Shown here: in pieces, positions 1 to 6,792 of the stretch
Numbering within the stretch: position 1 is the stretch's first letter
Layout: each line of letters opens with the position of its first letter
Origin: Caryophanales bacterium
GTDB taxonomy: Bacteria > Bacillota_I > Bacilli_A > RFN20 > CAG-826
DNA length: 28,703 bases
Direction of reading: 5' to 3'
NCBI GenBank assembly: GCA_028726925.1
Contig: JAQYPI010000025.1
Span: 1 to 28,703 of the forward strand
The notes under the pieces: generated by a model
The model's input: the letters and a program-made list of their open reading frames with translations, nothing else
Database searches by the model: none
What the model was told of the DNA's origin: nothing
Program-made: the position numbers and the translations under genes

Positions 1-559
1 CCGAAAGCCCTTTGACGGAGCGGGCGGGAAGGCCATCGCTCAAGGCCTTTTGGATCGGCTCGAGAATCGCCATCTCGTAAATGGCAGTCTTGTCTTTCGC
101 GATGCGGGCCTTGATGCTTTGGCGCCCGATGATCTTGGTGACGGTGTCGAGGTCTGCCATCGCAAGCTCGAGGTCGATGGTCTCGATGTCGCGGGCGGGG
201 TCGATCGAGGCATCCACGTGGATGATCTCGGAGGATTCGAAGCAGCGGACGACCTCGCAAATCGCGTCGCATTCGCGGATGGCAGCGAGGAACTGGTTGC
301 CAAGACCTTCGCCTTTGGAAGCCCCTTTGACGAGGCCGGCGATGTCGTAGAACTCGAACGTGGCGTTGATCTTCCGCTCAGGATGGAACATCTCGGTCAG
401 CTCATCAAGACGCTCATCGGGGACGATGACGACCCCCGTGTTCGGCTTGATGGTCGCGAAAGGATAATTCGCGGCCTCGACATGCGAATTCGTGATGGCA
501 TTGAACAAGGTGCTTTTCCCTACGTTTGGCAACCCAACGATACCGGCTTTTAATGGCAT
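1..559 (-). CDS. ychF: Redox-regulated/ribosome-associated ATPase YchF (OBG family), partial 3' end outside window
   Basis: About 186 N-terminal residues are present and the gene runs off the left edge. The translation starts MPLKAGIVGLPNVGKSTLFN, a G1 P-loop of the OBG/YchF family. It continues with NYPFATIKPNTGVV (switch I region) and DIAGLVKGASKGEGLGN (G3), both characteristic of YchF. YchF is a cytosolic P-loop protein that prefers ATP to GTP and associates with ribosomes (family knowledge). The coiled-coil and TGS domains would lie beyond the window. The start is fixed by AGGAGG at 571-576, 11 nt upstream of the ATG at 557-559. The next gene upstream is a GNAT enzyme 141 nt away, so ychF probably has its own promoter (see 590-618). 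In B. subtilis ychF directly follows the DUF951 gene. Here four genes lie between them. Confidence 0.96.
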   Translation of the reverse strand, partial: MPLKAGIVGLPNVGKSTLFNAITNSHVEAANYPFATIKPNTGVVIVPDERLDELTEMFHPERKINATFEFYDIAGLVKGASKGEGLGNQFLAAIRECDAICEVVRCFESSEIIHVDASIDPARDIETIDLELAMADLDTVTKIIGRQSIKARIAKDKTAIYEMAILEPIQKALSDGLPARSVKGLS

Positions 560-589
560 GAGCGTCCTAACCTCCTAAAGTGCCTAGGA

Positions 590-618
590 ATTGTAAACTT
601 ATCTTCTTCAAGAAGATA
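590..618 (-). promoter_or_regulatory. Putative ychF promoter (-10 TACAAT) overlapped by a 9-bp perfect inverted repeat
   Basis: On the minus strand a TACAAT hexamer (590-595) lies about 30 nt upstream of the ychF start, just ahead of its AGGAGG. Immediately upstream, 600-618 is a perfect inverted repeat: arms TATCTTCTT and AAGAAGATA around one base. The repeat covers the spacer and -35 zone and no good TTGACA is visible. It could be an operator or a short hairpin. The -10 is a sequence match only. Confidence 0.4.
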
Positions 619-700
619 GCATTATTTGCTTGAAACGGCGATTTCCTTCTGCTTCGTCGCGAGTTCCTTTTCTATGAAAAACGAAAAAGAAAGGGGGCGT

Positions 701-1234
701 CTATTTGTTTTCCGACACTTTGTAACGATAGCAGACAAGATCGCACGTCCCTTCTTTCCACGGGGAGATCGGAACGTTTTCCCGGATCTTCTCGTAGACG
801 AAGCCGCATTTTTGGAAGACACGGATGCTGCGGTGGTTTTCCTTGACGGCGGTCAGGATGATTTCCGGATAGCCAACGGAAACAAGGTAATCGCGGAAAG
901 CCAGACAAGCCTCGGTCATATAGCCATTTCCCCAAGCGGAACGGGAGAGGCAGTAACCGATCTCCGGGACCGACCCCTCAAATTTCGCGACGTCAATGGA
1001 GCCGATCAGTTTGCCGTCTTCTTTCCTCTCGATCCCAAAACGGAAGGGGCTTTCTTCGGAGAGCCAGCAAGAAAGGATCGCTTTCGTGTCCTCGAGGCTC
1101 CGATGGGGATTCCAGGTAAGATAACGGGTTACTTCGGGATCGTTTGCCCAGCCGGAAAAGATCGCTTCCGCGTCGTCCTCACGAAAAGGCCGAAGGATGA
1201 GACGTTCCGTTTCGATTCGCTTTTGCTCTGGCAT
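701..1234 (-). CDS. GNAT family N-acetyltransferase (RimJ/RimL-like, Acetyltransf_3)
   Basis: A 177-residue single-domain GCN5-related acetyltransferase. The N-terminus IETERLILRPFREDDAEAIF is typical of the RimJ/RimL-like subgroup. The acetyl-CoA binding motif A appears as SRSAWGNGYMTEA, and the C-terminal NHRSIRVFQKCGFVYE is the usual alpha4-beta6-beta7 element. It should transfer acetyl from acetyl-CoA to an amino group in the cytosol. The substrate cannot be read from sequence; ribosomal protein N-termini or small amines are both possible. The start at 1232-1234 is preceded by AAGGAAGG. The cspA terminator ends only about 15 nt upstream, so expression must come from read-through or an unseen promoter. 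No convincing terminator is seen between its stop and ychF. Confidence 0.9.
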   Translation of the reverse strand: MPEQKRIETERLILRPFREDDAEAIFSGWANDPEVTRYLTWNPHRSLEDTKAILSCWLSEESPFRFGIERKEDGKLIGSIDVAKFEGSVPEIGYCLSRSAWGNGYMTEACLAFRDYLVSVGYPEIILTAVKENHRSIRVFQKCGFVYEKIRENVPISPWKEGTCDLVCYRYKVSENK

Positions 1235-1249
1235 ATGCCTTCCTTAGAT

Positions 1250-1279
1250 AAAAAAGAACCCTGCCGAACCGGCAGGGTT
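1250..1279 (-). terminator. Intrinsic terminator of the cold-shock gene
   Basis: A perfect 9-bp stem (AACCCTGCC / GGCAGGGTT, 1257-1265 and 1271-1279) with a 5-nt loop is followed on the minus strand by C and six Ts. It starts 14 nt after the csp stop and ends about 15 nt before the GNAT start codon. Confidence 0.85.
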
Positions 1280-1292
1280 AGAAGCACTGAGA

Positions 1293-1490
1293 TTAGATCT
1301 TCTTAACGTTCTTAGCACGAGGCCCACGATCCGATTCTTCGATCTCGAACTCTACATTCTCGCCTTTTTCGGCGGTCTTGTAGTCGTCCATGATGAGAGC
1401 GGAATAGTGGAAGAAGTAGTCACGGTTGTCTTCGGCGCGAATGAAACCATAACCCTTTTCTTTGTTGAAGTTTTTGACTGTTCCCTTCAT
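1293..1490 (-). CDS. csp: Cold-shock domain protein (CspA/CspB family)
   Basis: A 65-residue protein, the usual size for a stand-alone cold-shock domain. It forms one OB fold that binds single-stranded RNA or DNA as an RNA chaperone. RNP1 is seen as KGYGFIRA and RNP2 as DYFFHYSAL; the common form is DVFVHFSAI, so aromatic positions are kept with a Val to Tyr/Phe shift. The start MKGTVKNFNKEKGYGF is canonical and is preceded by AGGAG about 8 nt upstream. It is monocistronic or weakly joined to GNAT: a promoter and palindrome lie upstream and a strong terminator directly follows the stop. The number of csp paralogues in the genome is unknown, so I give only the generic symbol. Confidence 0.95.
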   Translation of the reverse strand: MKGTVKNFNKEKGYGFIRAEDNRDYFFHYSALIMDDYKTAEKGENVEFEIEESDRGPRAKNVKKI

Positions 1491-1513
1491 GAGACTCCTA
1501 ACCTTCCTGGTAT

Positions 1514-1527
1514 GTTTCTTAAGAAAC
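1514..1527. promoter_or_regulatory. 14-bp perfect palindrome in the csp 5' leader
   Basis: GTTTCTTAAGAAAC is perfectly self-complementary. If the -10 at 1541-1546 is used, it lies about 7-20 nt into the csp transcript, between the start site and the ribosome binding site. The outer arms TGTTTC/GAAAC resemble the ParB site parS (TGTTTCACGTGAAACA), but the central four bases and last base differ. It could be a repressor operator. Perfect dyads without a loop favour DNA rather than RNA function. Confidence 0.45.
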
Positions 1528-1540
1528 TTAACCGCCTTCT

Positions 1541-1569
1541 AGTATAAAACGTTTCGATTTTGGTTACTA
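1541..1569 (-). promoter_or_regulatory. Putative csp promoter (-10 TATACT)
   Basis: TATACT at 1541-1546 on the minus strand lies about 50 nt upstream of the csp start. Seventeen nt further upstream is a weak -35-like TAGTAA (3/6 match). This predicts a 5' leader of about 45 nt that includes the palindrome at 1514-1527. Confidence 0.45.
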
Positions 1570-1570
1570 A

Positions 1571-1589
1571 GGATTTTTCTAAAAAATCC
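1571..1589 (-). terminator. Hairpin downstream of the ABC operon, possible weak terminator
   Basis: GGATTTTT and AAAAATCC form an 8-bp stem with a 3-nt loop, 9 nt after the stop of the second ABC gene. Only TT, not a long T-tract, follows on the minus strand, so termination would be inefficient. Confidence 0.35.
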
Positions 1590-1597
1590 CTCTCCCC

Positions 1598-4381
1598 TTA
1601 CCTTCTCGCGGCGAAATCCCCTTTTTGAAGGCGTGCCTTCAGGAAGAGACCCGCGAAGAGGCAAAGCACGAGGGAAGTGAAAACTACGATGAGGACCGGG
1701 CCGGAAGAGAAGCGGATGCGAAGGGGCGTTCCAAAGGAAAAGGACAGAAATAAGGACACGAAGATCTCGGCGGCCAGGATGCCGGCGACCGCGGAAAAAC
1801 AAGAGGAAGAGGCATCGAGGATCGCGCGGCTTTCCTGCAGCAAAAGAATGTCGTTCCTTGAGAGGCCGAGAGCGAACAGTGTTTTCCCCTCGCGGGCGCT
1901 TTCGGCAGTCGATAGCGACAAGGTGAGAAGGAACAAAAATGCACTTGAAAGTAAGGAAATGAGGGAGAAAAAGAGCAAAACCACGCCAATATAATCCGTC
2001 GTTTCGCCCAGGGATTCCTCGACGAGGGCCGACGGGGACGCGAAAAGAAAACCCGGAAAAGCCTTCTCGAGATCGATCGAAAGACGTGACGCATCTTCGT
2101 TCTCGTCCAAATAGAAAACGGCGCCGCGAGGTTCGGCCTGCAAGGGACTCACCAAAAGATCGTCAACAAAAAAGTCGATGGTCCAGTCATCCTTCACGTA
2201 CAAGACGTCGCTTTCTTCTTCTTTCGTCCCGACGACCGTAAGTTCCTTTTCCTCGAAATGGCGGGAATAGGTGTCTTTGGAAATCGTGCTTCCGACCTCC
2301 GCGAGAACGTTTACTTTTTCAGGCTCCCCAAGTTTAAGAAAGAGGGCCGTTGACAAGACCACTTCCGCGGTTTCCTCGGGTTTCTTCCCGCGAACCCCTT
2401 CGAGATTCGCGGAGATGCGAAGACCTTTCGAGCCCGAGGAAAGGAGACTTCCTTCCACGGTTCCTTCCGGCATATCGCCTAAAAGGCCCGCCTGCTCGAG
2501 GGGGAGGTCGCGGTAAGTCTTTTCCAGGAGATCCGAGAGTTCTTGGCTTTTCGTCAAGAAAAAACGCCCGGAGAACCCGATCAAGGCGCTTTCAGTCGAT
2601 CCGAAAAACCCTCCATTCGAGATGGGCAGCCTGCCCTTGATCGAGGGATGGACTTGCTTGACCCGGTCGAAAAGGGAATAGGGGATCCCGCGCCCCGCCC
2701 TTCGGAAGACGTAAAGCCGGTTCAAGGAAACGCGCGTCCCGAGGGGGCAAAGGGAAGGGGCGTAATCCGCGTTCACGAAATCGAACGCGACGGAAGCGAG
2801 GCTTTCTTCTTTCCGCGCTTCCTTAAGAAAGGCGCTTGGCTTGCCTTCGATTTCCAAAAAGGGGATGGAACGGGCTTCCTGAGGGGATCCGGGAACCCCA
2901 TCCCCGATATCCAAGAAGCGCAGGGTGTCGCATAAAATCGCGTCATTCCAGTCGATGGAGGCGTGATAAAAACAAGGCATAGGGCTTTCCTTGACCCCGA
3001 TGACGCGGAACAGGAGTTCCTCGGAAAGGTTCCAGGAAAGATTGGCGAGGCGAAGGGTAAGCAAGAAGGTTCCTTGTTCGCAATAGGCGCCGAGATTCGC
3101 GTATCCCCGAAGGAGGCCAAAGGCGCTACAAAGCCGGGCCATGTTCGCGAAAGGCAAGCCGAGAACCACCTCGTCAACGCCCATCGCGCCTAGCGGAGAA
3201 GGATAGGTGGAATCCTCTTCCCGCAGCCACAGGAAATCGTTGATGGAACGGATCCCGAACCCCTCGAGCATCTCGAGGCTCGCTCCGTTTTCATAATAAA
3301 AGGCGTTGTCATCCGGGAAAGACGACTCGAAATCGTAAAGCAAGGTCTTACCGATCCCTTTGACGAAAGAAGGAAAAGCGTCTTGAGTTTTTTTGGCCTC
3401 GAGGATCGTCCCAAGCTCGATTGTCTCGGGATCCGAAGGCTTCGAGGCCGGCTCCATCACGATGGTAGACGGGGGGACGATGGAGGCAAAGACGTCGCCC
3501 ATCTGCTTCGTGATCGAGGAGGAGACATAAACGCTTAACCCCAATCCCAAAAGCCCGAATGTCATGGCAAGGGCATTGCATAGGGAACGGAAGGGCGTCT
3601 CCTTCTTCTTCCGTTTCCCGTGCTGGATAGCGACCTTCCACGAAAGGGAGGGCTTCCTTTTCGGCGCATCGATCGCAGGAAGGAACAAGGGCGGGTCCTT
3701 TTCCTGTGTGATAGGGCGATCCGAAACCACCTTCCCGTCCTCTAGTGCGACGATGCGGTCCACGTATTCTTTCGCCCGCTCCCCGTCATGGGTGACCATG
3801 ATGACGAGGCGGGTGGAGGAAAGGCGTTTCAGGAGGGAATAGACAAGACGTGCATTGGCTTCGTCCAAAGCGCTGGTCGGCTCGTCCGCCAAAAGGAGGG
3901 AGGGGGAGGCGGCCAAGGCCCGCGCGATCGATACCCTTTGGCGTTCCCCTCCCGATAGTTTCTTCGCCTTTTGCTTGGCTTTTTTCTCCATCTTCACCAA
4001 AAAGAGGAGGGACATGGCCTTTTCTTTTCGCTTGGCAAGGGATTCTTTGCTCAGGCAAGACAACGGGAAAAGGACGTTATCGAGCGCGGTCTCGCATTCG
4101 AGCAACTCATCTTTCTGGAAAACCATCCCGATGTTCTGAAGGCGGAAGGAGGACCGCCTCTCCTCGGGTAAGGCGGTCAATTCTTCTTCCCCGGCGAACA
4201 CGGAGCCCTTGTCCGGGAGAATCTGGCCGGAAAGCAAGGATAGAAGGGTGCTCTTCCCCGAACCGGATGGCCCGACGATCGCGATGAATCCCGTCGCGGG
4301 GAAGCGAAGGGTCACGTCTTTCAGAACCATGTCATTTCCATACGATTTCGATAGATGCATGACGGAGAGAAAGCTATTCAT
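1598..4381 (-). CDS. MacB-like ABC transporter with fused ATPase and permease, large extracytoplasmic domain (927 aa)
   Basis: Residues 1-225 are an ABC ATPase of the LolD/MacB type: Walker A GPSGSGKST near 37-45, Q-loop FQKDE, signature LSGGERQR near 142-149, Walker B LLLADEPTSALD and H-loop VTHDGE. A permease follows in the same chain. A first membrane segment lies at about 265-290, then an unusually long soluble region of about 500 residues, then three hydrophobic segments in the last 130 residues (FtsX-like, around TTDYIGVVLLFFSLISLL, FSAVAGILAAEIFVSLFL and SGPVLIVVFTSLVLCLF). This is type VII ABC topology, usually used for mechanotransmission or peptide/lipoprotein export. Its start overlaps the stop of the upstream partner by 8 nt and has its own GGAGG. 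No MacA-like adaptor is nearby. The two genes probably form a heterodimer. The substrate is unknown; antimicrobial peptide resistance or export is one guess. Confidence 0.88.
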   Translation of the reverse strand: MNSFLSVMHLSKSYGNDMVLKDVTLRFPATGFIAIVGPSGSGKSTLLSLLSGQILPDKGSVFAGEEELTALPEERRSSFRLQNIGMVFQKDELLECETALDNVLFPLSCLSKESLAKRKEKAMSLLFLVKMEKKAKQKAKKLSGGERQRVSIARALAASPSLLLADEPTSALDEANARLVYSLLKRLSSTRLVIMVTHDGERAKEYVDRIVALEDGKVVSDRPITQEKDPPLFLPAIDAPKRKPSLSWKVAIQHGKRKKKETPFRSLCNALAMTFGLLGLGLSVYVSSSITKQMGDVFASIVPPSTIVMEPASKPSDPETIELGTILEAKKTQDAFPSFVKGIGKTLLYDFESSFPDDNAFYYENGASLEMLEGFGIRSINDFLWLREEDSTYPSPLGAMGVDEVVLGLPFANMARLCSAFGLLRGYANLGAYCEQGTFLLTLRLANLSWNLSEELLFRVIGVKESPMPCFYHASIDWNDAILCDTLRFLDIGDGVPGSPQEARSIPFLEIEGKPSAFLKEARKEESLASVAFDFVNADYAPSLCPLGTRVSLNRLYVFRRAGRGIPYSLFDRVKQVHPSIKGRLPISNGGFFGSTESALIGFSGRFFLTKSQELSDLLEKTYRDLPLEQAGLLGDMPEGTVEGSLLSSGSKGLRISANLEGVRGKKPEETAEVVLSTALFLKLGEPEKVNVLAEVGSTISKDTYSRHFEEKELTVVGTKEEESDVLYVKDDWTIDFFVDDLLVSPLQAEPRGAVFYLDENEDASRLSIDLEKAFPGFLFASPSALVEESLGETTDYIGVVLLFFSLISLLSSAFLFLLTLSLSTAESAREGKTLFALGLSRNDILLLQESRAILDASSSCFSAVAGILAAEIFVSLFLSFSFGTPLRIRFSSGPVLIVVFTSLVLCLFAGLFLKARLQKGDFAARR

Positions 4382-6437
4382 CGCGCAACTCCTCCACGAA
4401 TGGGGCCTTTCGCGCGTAAGAGAGGGGAATTCGAACCGACACGAAAGCCAGGATCAAGGGAACGGCCAGGAAAAGAAGCGGCAGGAAATAGGGAATCCCC
4501 AAAAAGGAAGGGAACGGCAAGGATAGCAAGGAGGGGATCCCGAATCGAGTTTGGAAAAGCGAATTAAGTGACCGGGACAAGAAAGGGAAAGACGAAAGGG
4601 CGGCGATGGCCGACAAGAAAGTCGTGAGCATCCCCTCGTCGAGAAAGAGGGATGAGACATCCTTCTCGCTAGCCCCAAGCACCCGAAGGATGGCGCATTC
4701 CTTCTTGTGTTCGGCAAAGGAAGAGGCGCTAGAAATCGCAAGGACGAACGACAGGGTCAGGGCGATGAGCAAGGAGAAGAGGACCAAGGCGGCGTCAAAT
4801 CCTTCCGCGAGCATGGAAAAGCTTTTCCCGGAAAGGTAGGTCGGGGAAGACAAAACGAACCCTTCCCCGTTTCGCGACAGGTCTTCCATCATCTCCCAAA
4901 GTCTTTCCGCGGCATCCCTGCCCTCCGCGAAAAGCCAGCTTGATTCCCCGAGGAAGGAAGCCGATGCTTGCTCGGATAGCAAAAGGGGGATGGAAAGGGC
5001 GGTCCCATACGTTTCCTGGATGTGGGGCAAAGGCACGTTGCGCAGATAGTTCTCGAGACCCCGGTACGAGTAATAGAGGGTCGGCTCTCCGAAGAAAGCG
5101 AAATCCTTGACCTTCCCCTCGAGGCGAAAGGAAACCGTTTCTTGGACGAGATCCTCCTTGGCCTGATAGGGAAAGGAAAAGGATATCGGCACTTGGATGA
5201 CGTCCCCGACGGAAAGGCCCCGTTCCTCGAAGAACGACTCGTTTGCAAAGCACGAGGAAAACGATGAGGCCTCGAACGTCGATCCCTCGAGCAATAGGGA
5301 AGGCCCAAGCCATGAGAGGGAAGGGTCGAGCACGGGGGCGAACCGCACGGATTCCTGCATGGTTCCCCGGGAAGAAAAAACGTTCCGTTCCGGGAAAAAA
5401 TACCGCAAATCCCGTTCCAAAGAGATGCCAACTTCCCCTTCGATGAAGGCGGAGGCTTCATCCTCAGAAGGCCTTGATTCCTTGACCAAGTGGACGGGCG
5501 AGTCTTGAACTTCCACCGTTTCGCGCTTCCGAAGCTCCGCAAACGCAAATCCGAGGCTTTCTCTTTCCGCCGCCTCCAAAGCCACCGGGGACCCAAGGGC
5601 GAACGAAGCGGAAAGCAGGCAGGCGCCGATCCCGATGAATCCCGAAAGGAAAGAAAGCGAGGCTTTCCATCGCCCTTCTTCCAGATGACGAAAAAGGAAG
5701 GGAATTCTCCACGAAGGGGAAGGGCGTTTCATCCTTTCCTTTCGTTCGGTAAGGATGCCATCCGCGAGAATCGCGGGAAAGAGGATTTCGCCCTTCTCGA
5801 AGCGGATCAATGCGTCGGAATAATGTTCCGCGAGCCCTTCGTTATGCGAAACCATGATGATAAGGCGGGTTTTCGATTCTTTTGACAAGGCTTCCATCAC
5901 CTTGGTCGCCGAGAGGCTATCCAAAGCGCCGGTCGGCTCATCGGCGAAGACGATGGATGGGGAGGAGGCAAGCGCTCGGCAGAGGGCGACGCGTTGCTTT
6001 TCCCCTCCCGACAAGGTTCCCGCTTTTTGCCTTGCTTTCTCCTCGAGACCGAATTCTTGGAGAAGGGACAAGGCCTTTTCCTCCGCCTTTTTCTTCTTCT
6101 CCCCGGCGAGACGCAGGGGAAGGGAGACGTTTTCCAAAGCGGAGCAAGGTTCGATCAATTCGTAATGCTGGAACAGAAATGCCGTCTCCTTCGCATGGAA
6201 GGCCGTTTTCTCTTTTTCCTTGAAACGGGTTAACGGCTTTCCGCGGTATAAGACCCTGCCTTCCTTTGGGGAAAGAAGGCCGGAAAGCAAATGGAGAAAG
6301 GTGCTCTTCCCGCATCCCGAGGGGCCAAGGATTGTGAAGAATCCCCGGGTCGGGAAATGGAACGAGGCATGGGAAAAAAGGTCTTTCTCCCCTTGAAAGC
6401 CCATGCCGAGGTTCTCGATTTCCAGTAAGTAGCGAAT
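4374..6437 (-). CDS. MacB-like ABC transporter with fused ATPase and permease, probable partner subunit; apparent ATT start
   Basis: The N-terminal ATPase has Walker A GPSGCGKST, signature LSGGEKQR, Walker B IVFADEPTGALD and H-loop MVSHNE. The permease has a first membrane segment (around WKASLSFLSGFIGIGACLL), an extracytoplasmic region of about 270 residues, and three C-terminal hydrophobic segments including LVLFSLLIALTLSFVLAI and FLPLLFLAVPLILAFV. The first in-frame ATG (6402-6404) would remove the conserved first beta strand. In-frame codons upstream read YLLEIENLGMGF, as expected for an ABC N-terminus. An AAGGAGA (6444-6450) is correctly spaced only from ATT at 6435-6437. The ATG at 6442-6444 is in another frame and touches the ribosome binding site. 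I therefore take ATT as the start (687 aa); the alternative is ATG 6404 (676 aa). It is the first gene of the ABC operon. Confidence 0.85.
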   Translation of the reverse strand: MRYLLEIENLGMGFQGEKDLFSHASFHFPTRGFFTILGPSGCGKSTFLHLLSGLLSPKEGRVLYRGKPLTRFKEKEKTAFHAKETAFLFQHYELIEPCSALENVSLPLRLAGEKKKKAEEKALSLLQEFGLEEKARQKAGTLSGGEKQRVALCRALASSPSIVFADEPTGALDSLSATKVMEALSKESKTRLIIMVSHNEGLAEHYSDALIRFEKGEILFPAILADGILTERKERMKRPSPSWRIPFLFRHLEEGRWKASLSFLSGFIGIGACLLSASFALGSPVALEAAERESLGFAFAELRKRETVEVQDSPVHLVKESRPSEDEASAFIEGEVGISLERDLRYFFPERNVFSSRGTMQESVRFAPVLDPSLSWLGPSLLLEGSTFEASSFSSCFANESFFEERGLSVGDVIQVPISFSFPYQAKEDLVQETVSFRLEGKVKDFAFFGEPTLYYSYRGLENYLRNVPLPHIQETYGTALSIPLLLSEQASASFLGESSWLFAEGRDAAERLWEMMEDLSRNGEGFVLSSPTYLSGKSFSMLAEGFDAALVLFSLLIALTLSFVLAISSASSFAEHKKECAILRVLGASEKDVSSLFLDEGMLTTFLSAIAALSSFPFLSRSLNSLFQTRFGIPSLLSLPFPSFLGIPYFLPLLFLAVPLILAFVSVRIPLSYARKAPFVEELRDE

Positions 6438-6506
6438 AGGACATCTCCTTTCGCTTTCTTATTCCAGATTTCGAGGCGGATTTTTCTTCGCGATTTTGAG
6501 AACACA

Positions 6507-6538
6507 GAAAAAGCGGGATGCCTTCGGGGCAAACCGCT
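6507..6538 (-). terminator. Intrinsic terminator of the rny-to-DUF951 operon
   Basis: On the minus strand AGCGG-tt-TGCC-CCGAA-GGCA-tc-CCGCT forms a two-part stem with a symmetric 2x2 internal loop, followed by TTTT. It lies 20 nt after the DUF951 stop and separates that operon from the ABC genes. The rest of 6445-6558 shows no clear TATAAT promoter for the ABC operon. Confidence 0.8.
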
Positions 6539-6558
6539 GAATCCGTTTTGTTACAAAG

Positions 6559-6792
6559 TCAAACCAAGGGGTCCGTGGAGAACGGGACGATCGGCTTCTC
6601 GTGATGGGCGATGACGTGCTTGATTCTTTGGTTGAAGCGATCCCGATCGATGAGGAGGACGTGCCCGCATCCGAGGCAAATGACCTTGATGTCGGCGCCC
6701 AGGCGGACGATTTGGAATCGCTTGCTTCTAGCGATGCAAGGATGGGGCTTTTTCATCTCGACCTCGTCGTAGAGGTCATAAGGGATCACCAC
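6559..6792 (-). CDS. DUF951 family protein (YyzM-like), putative small zinc-binding protein
   Basis: A 77-residue protein whose core EMKKPHPC...KVICLGCGHVLLIDRDRF matches the DUF951/YyzM family as I know it. The family has no established biochemical role. Visible features are HPC, then C-x2-C in CLGCG, suggesting metal binding, and a basic/aromatic composition compatible with nucleic acid or ribosome contact. The core family starts near DLYDEVEMKKPHP, and this copy has a C-terminal tail of about 15 residues after KHVIAHH. The start codon overlaps the end of fhs by 7 nt, so translation is probably coupled. In B. subtilis the homologue sits immediately before ychF; here the neighbour is conserved only at a distance. 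Confidence 0.85.
   Translation of the reverse strand: MVIPYDLYDEVEMKKPHPCIARSKRFQIVRLGADIKVICLGCGHVLLIDRDRFNQRIKHVIAHHEKPIVPFSTDPLV

Noticed and set aside
5938..6444. 168-codon minus frame starting at the ATG next to AAGGAGA upstream of the ABC gene
   Set aside because: It is out of frame with the ABC ATPase and has no recognisable protein. The ATG touches the ribosome binding site with no spacing. It is useful only as a hint of a possible frameshift.
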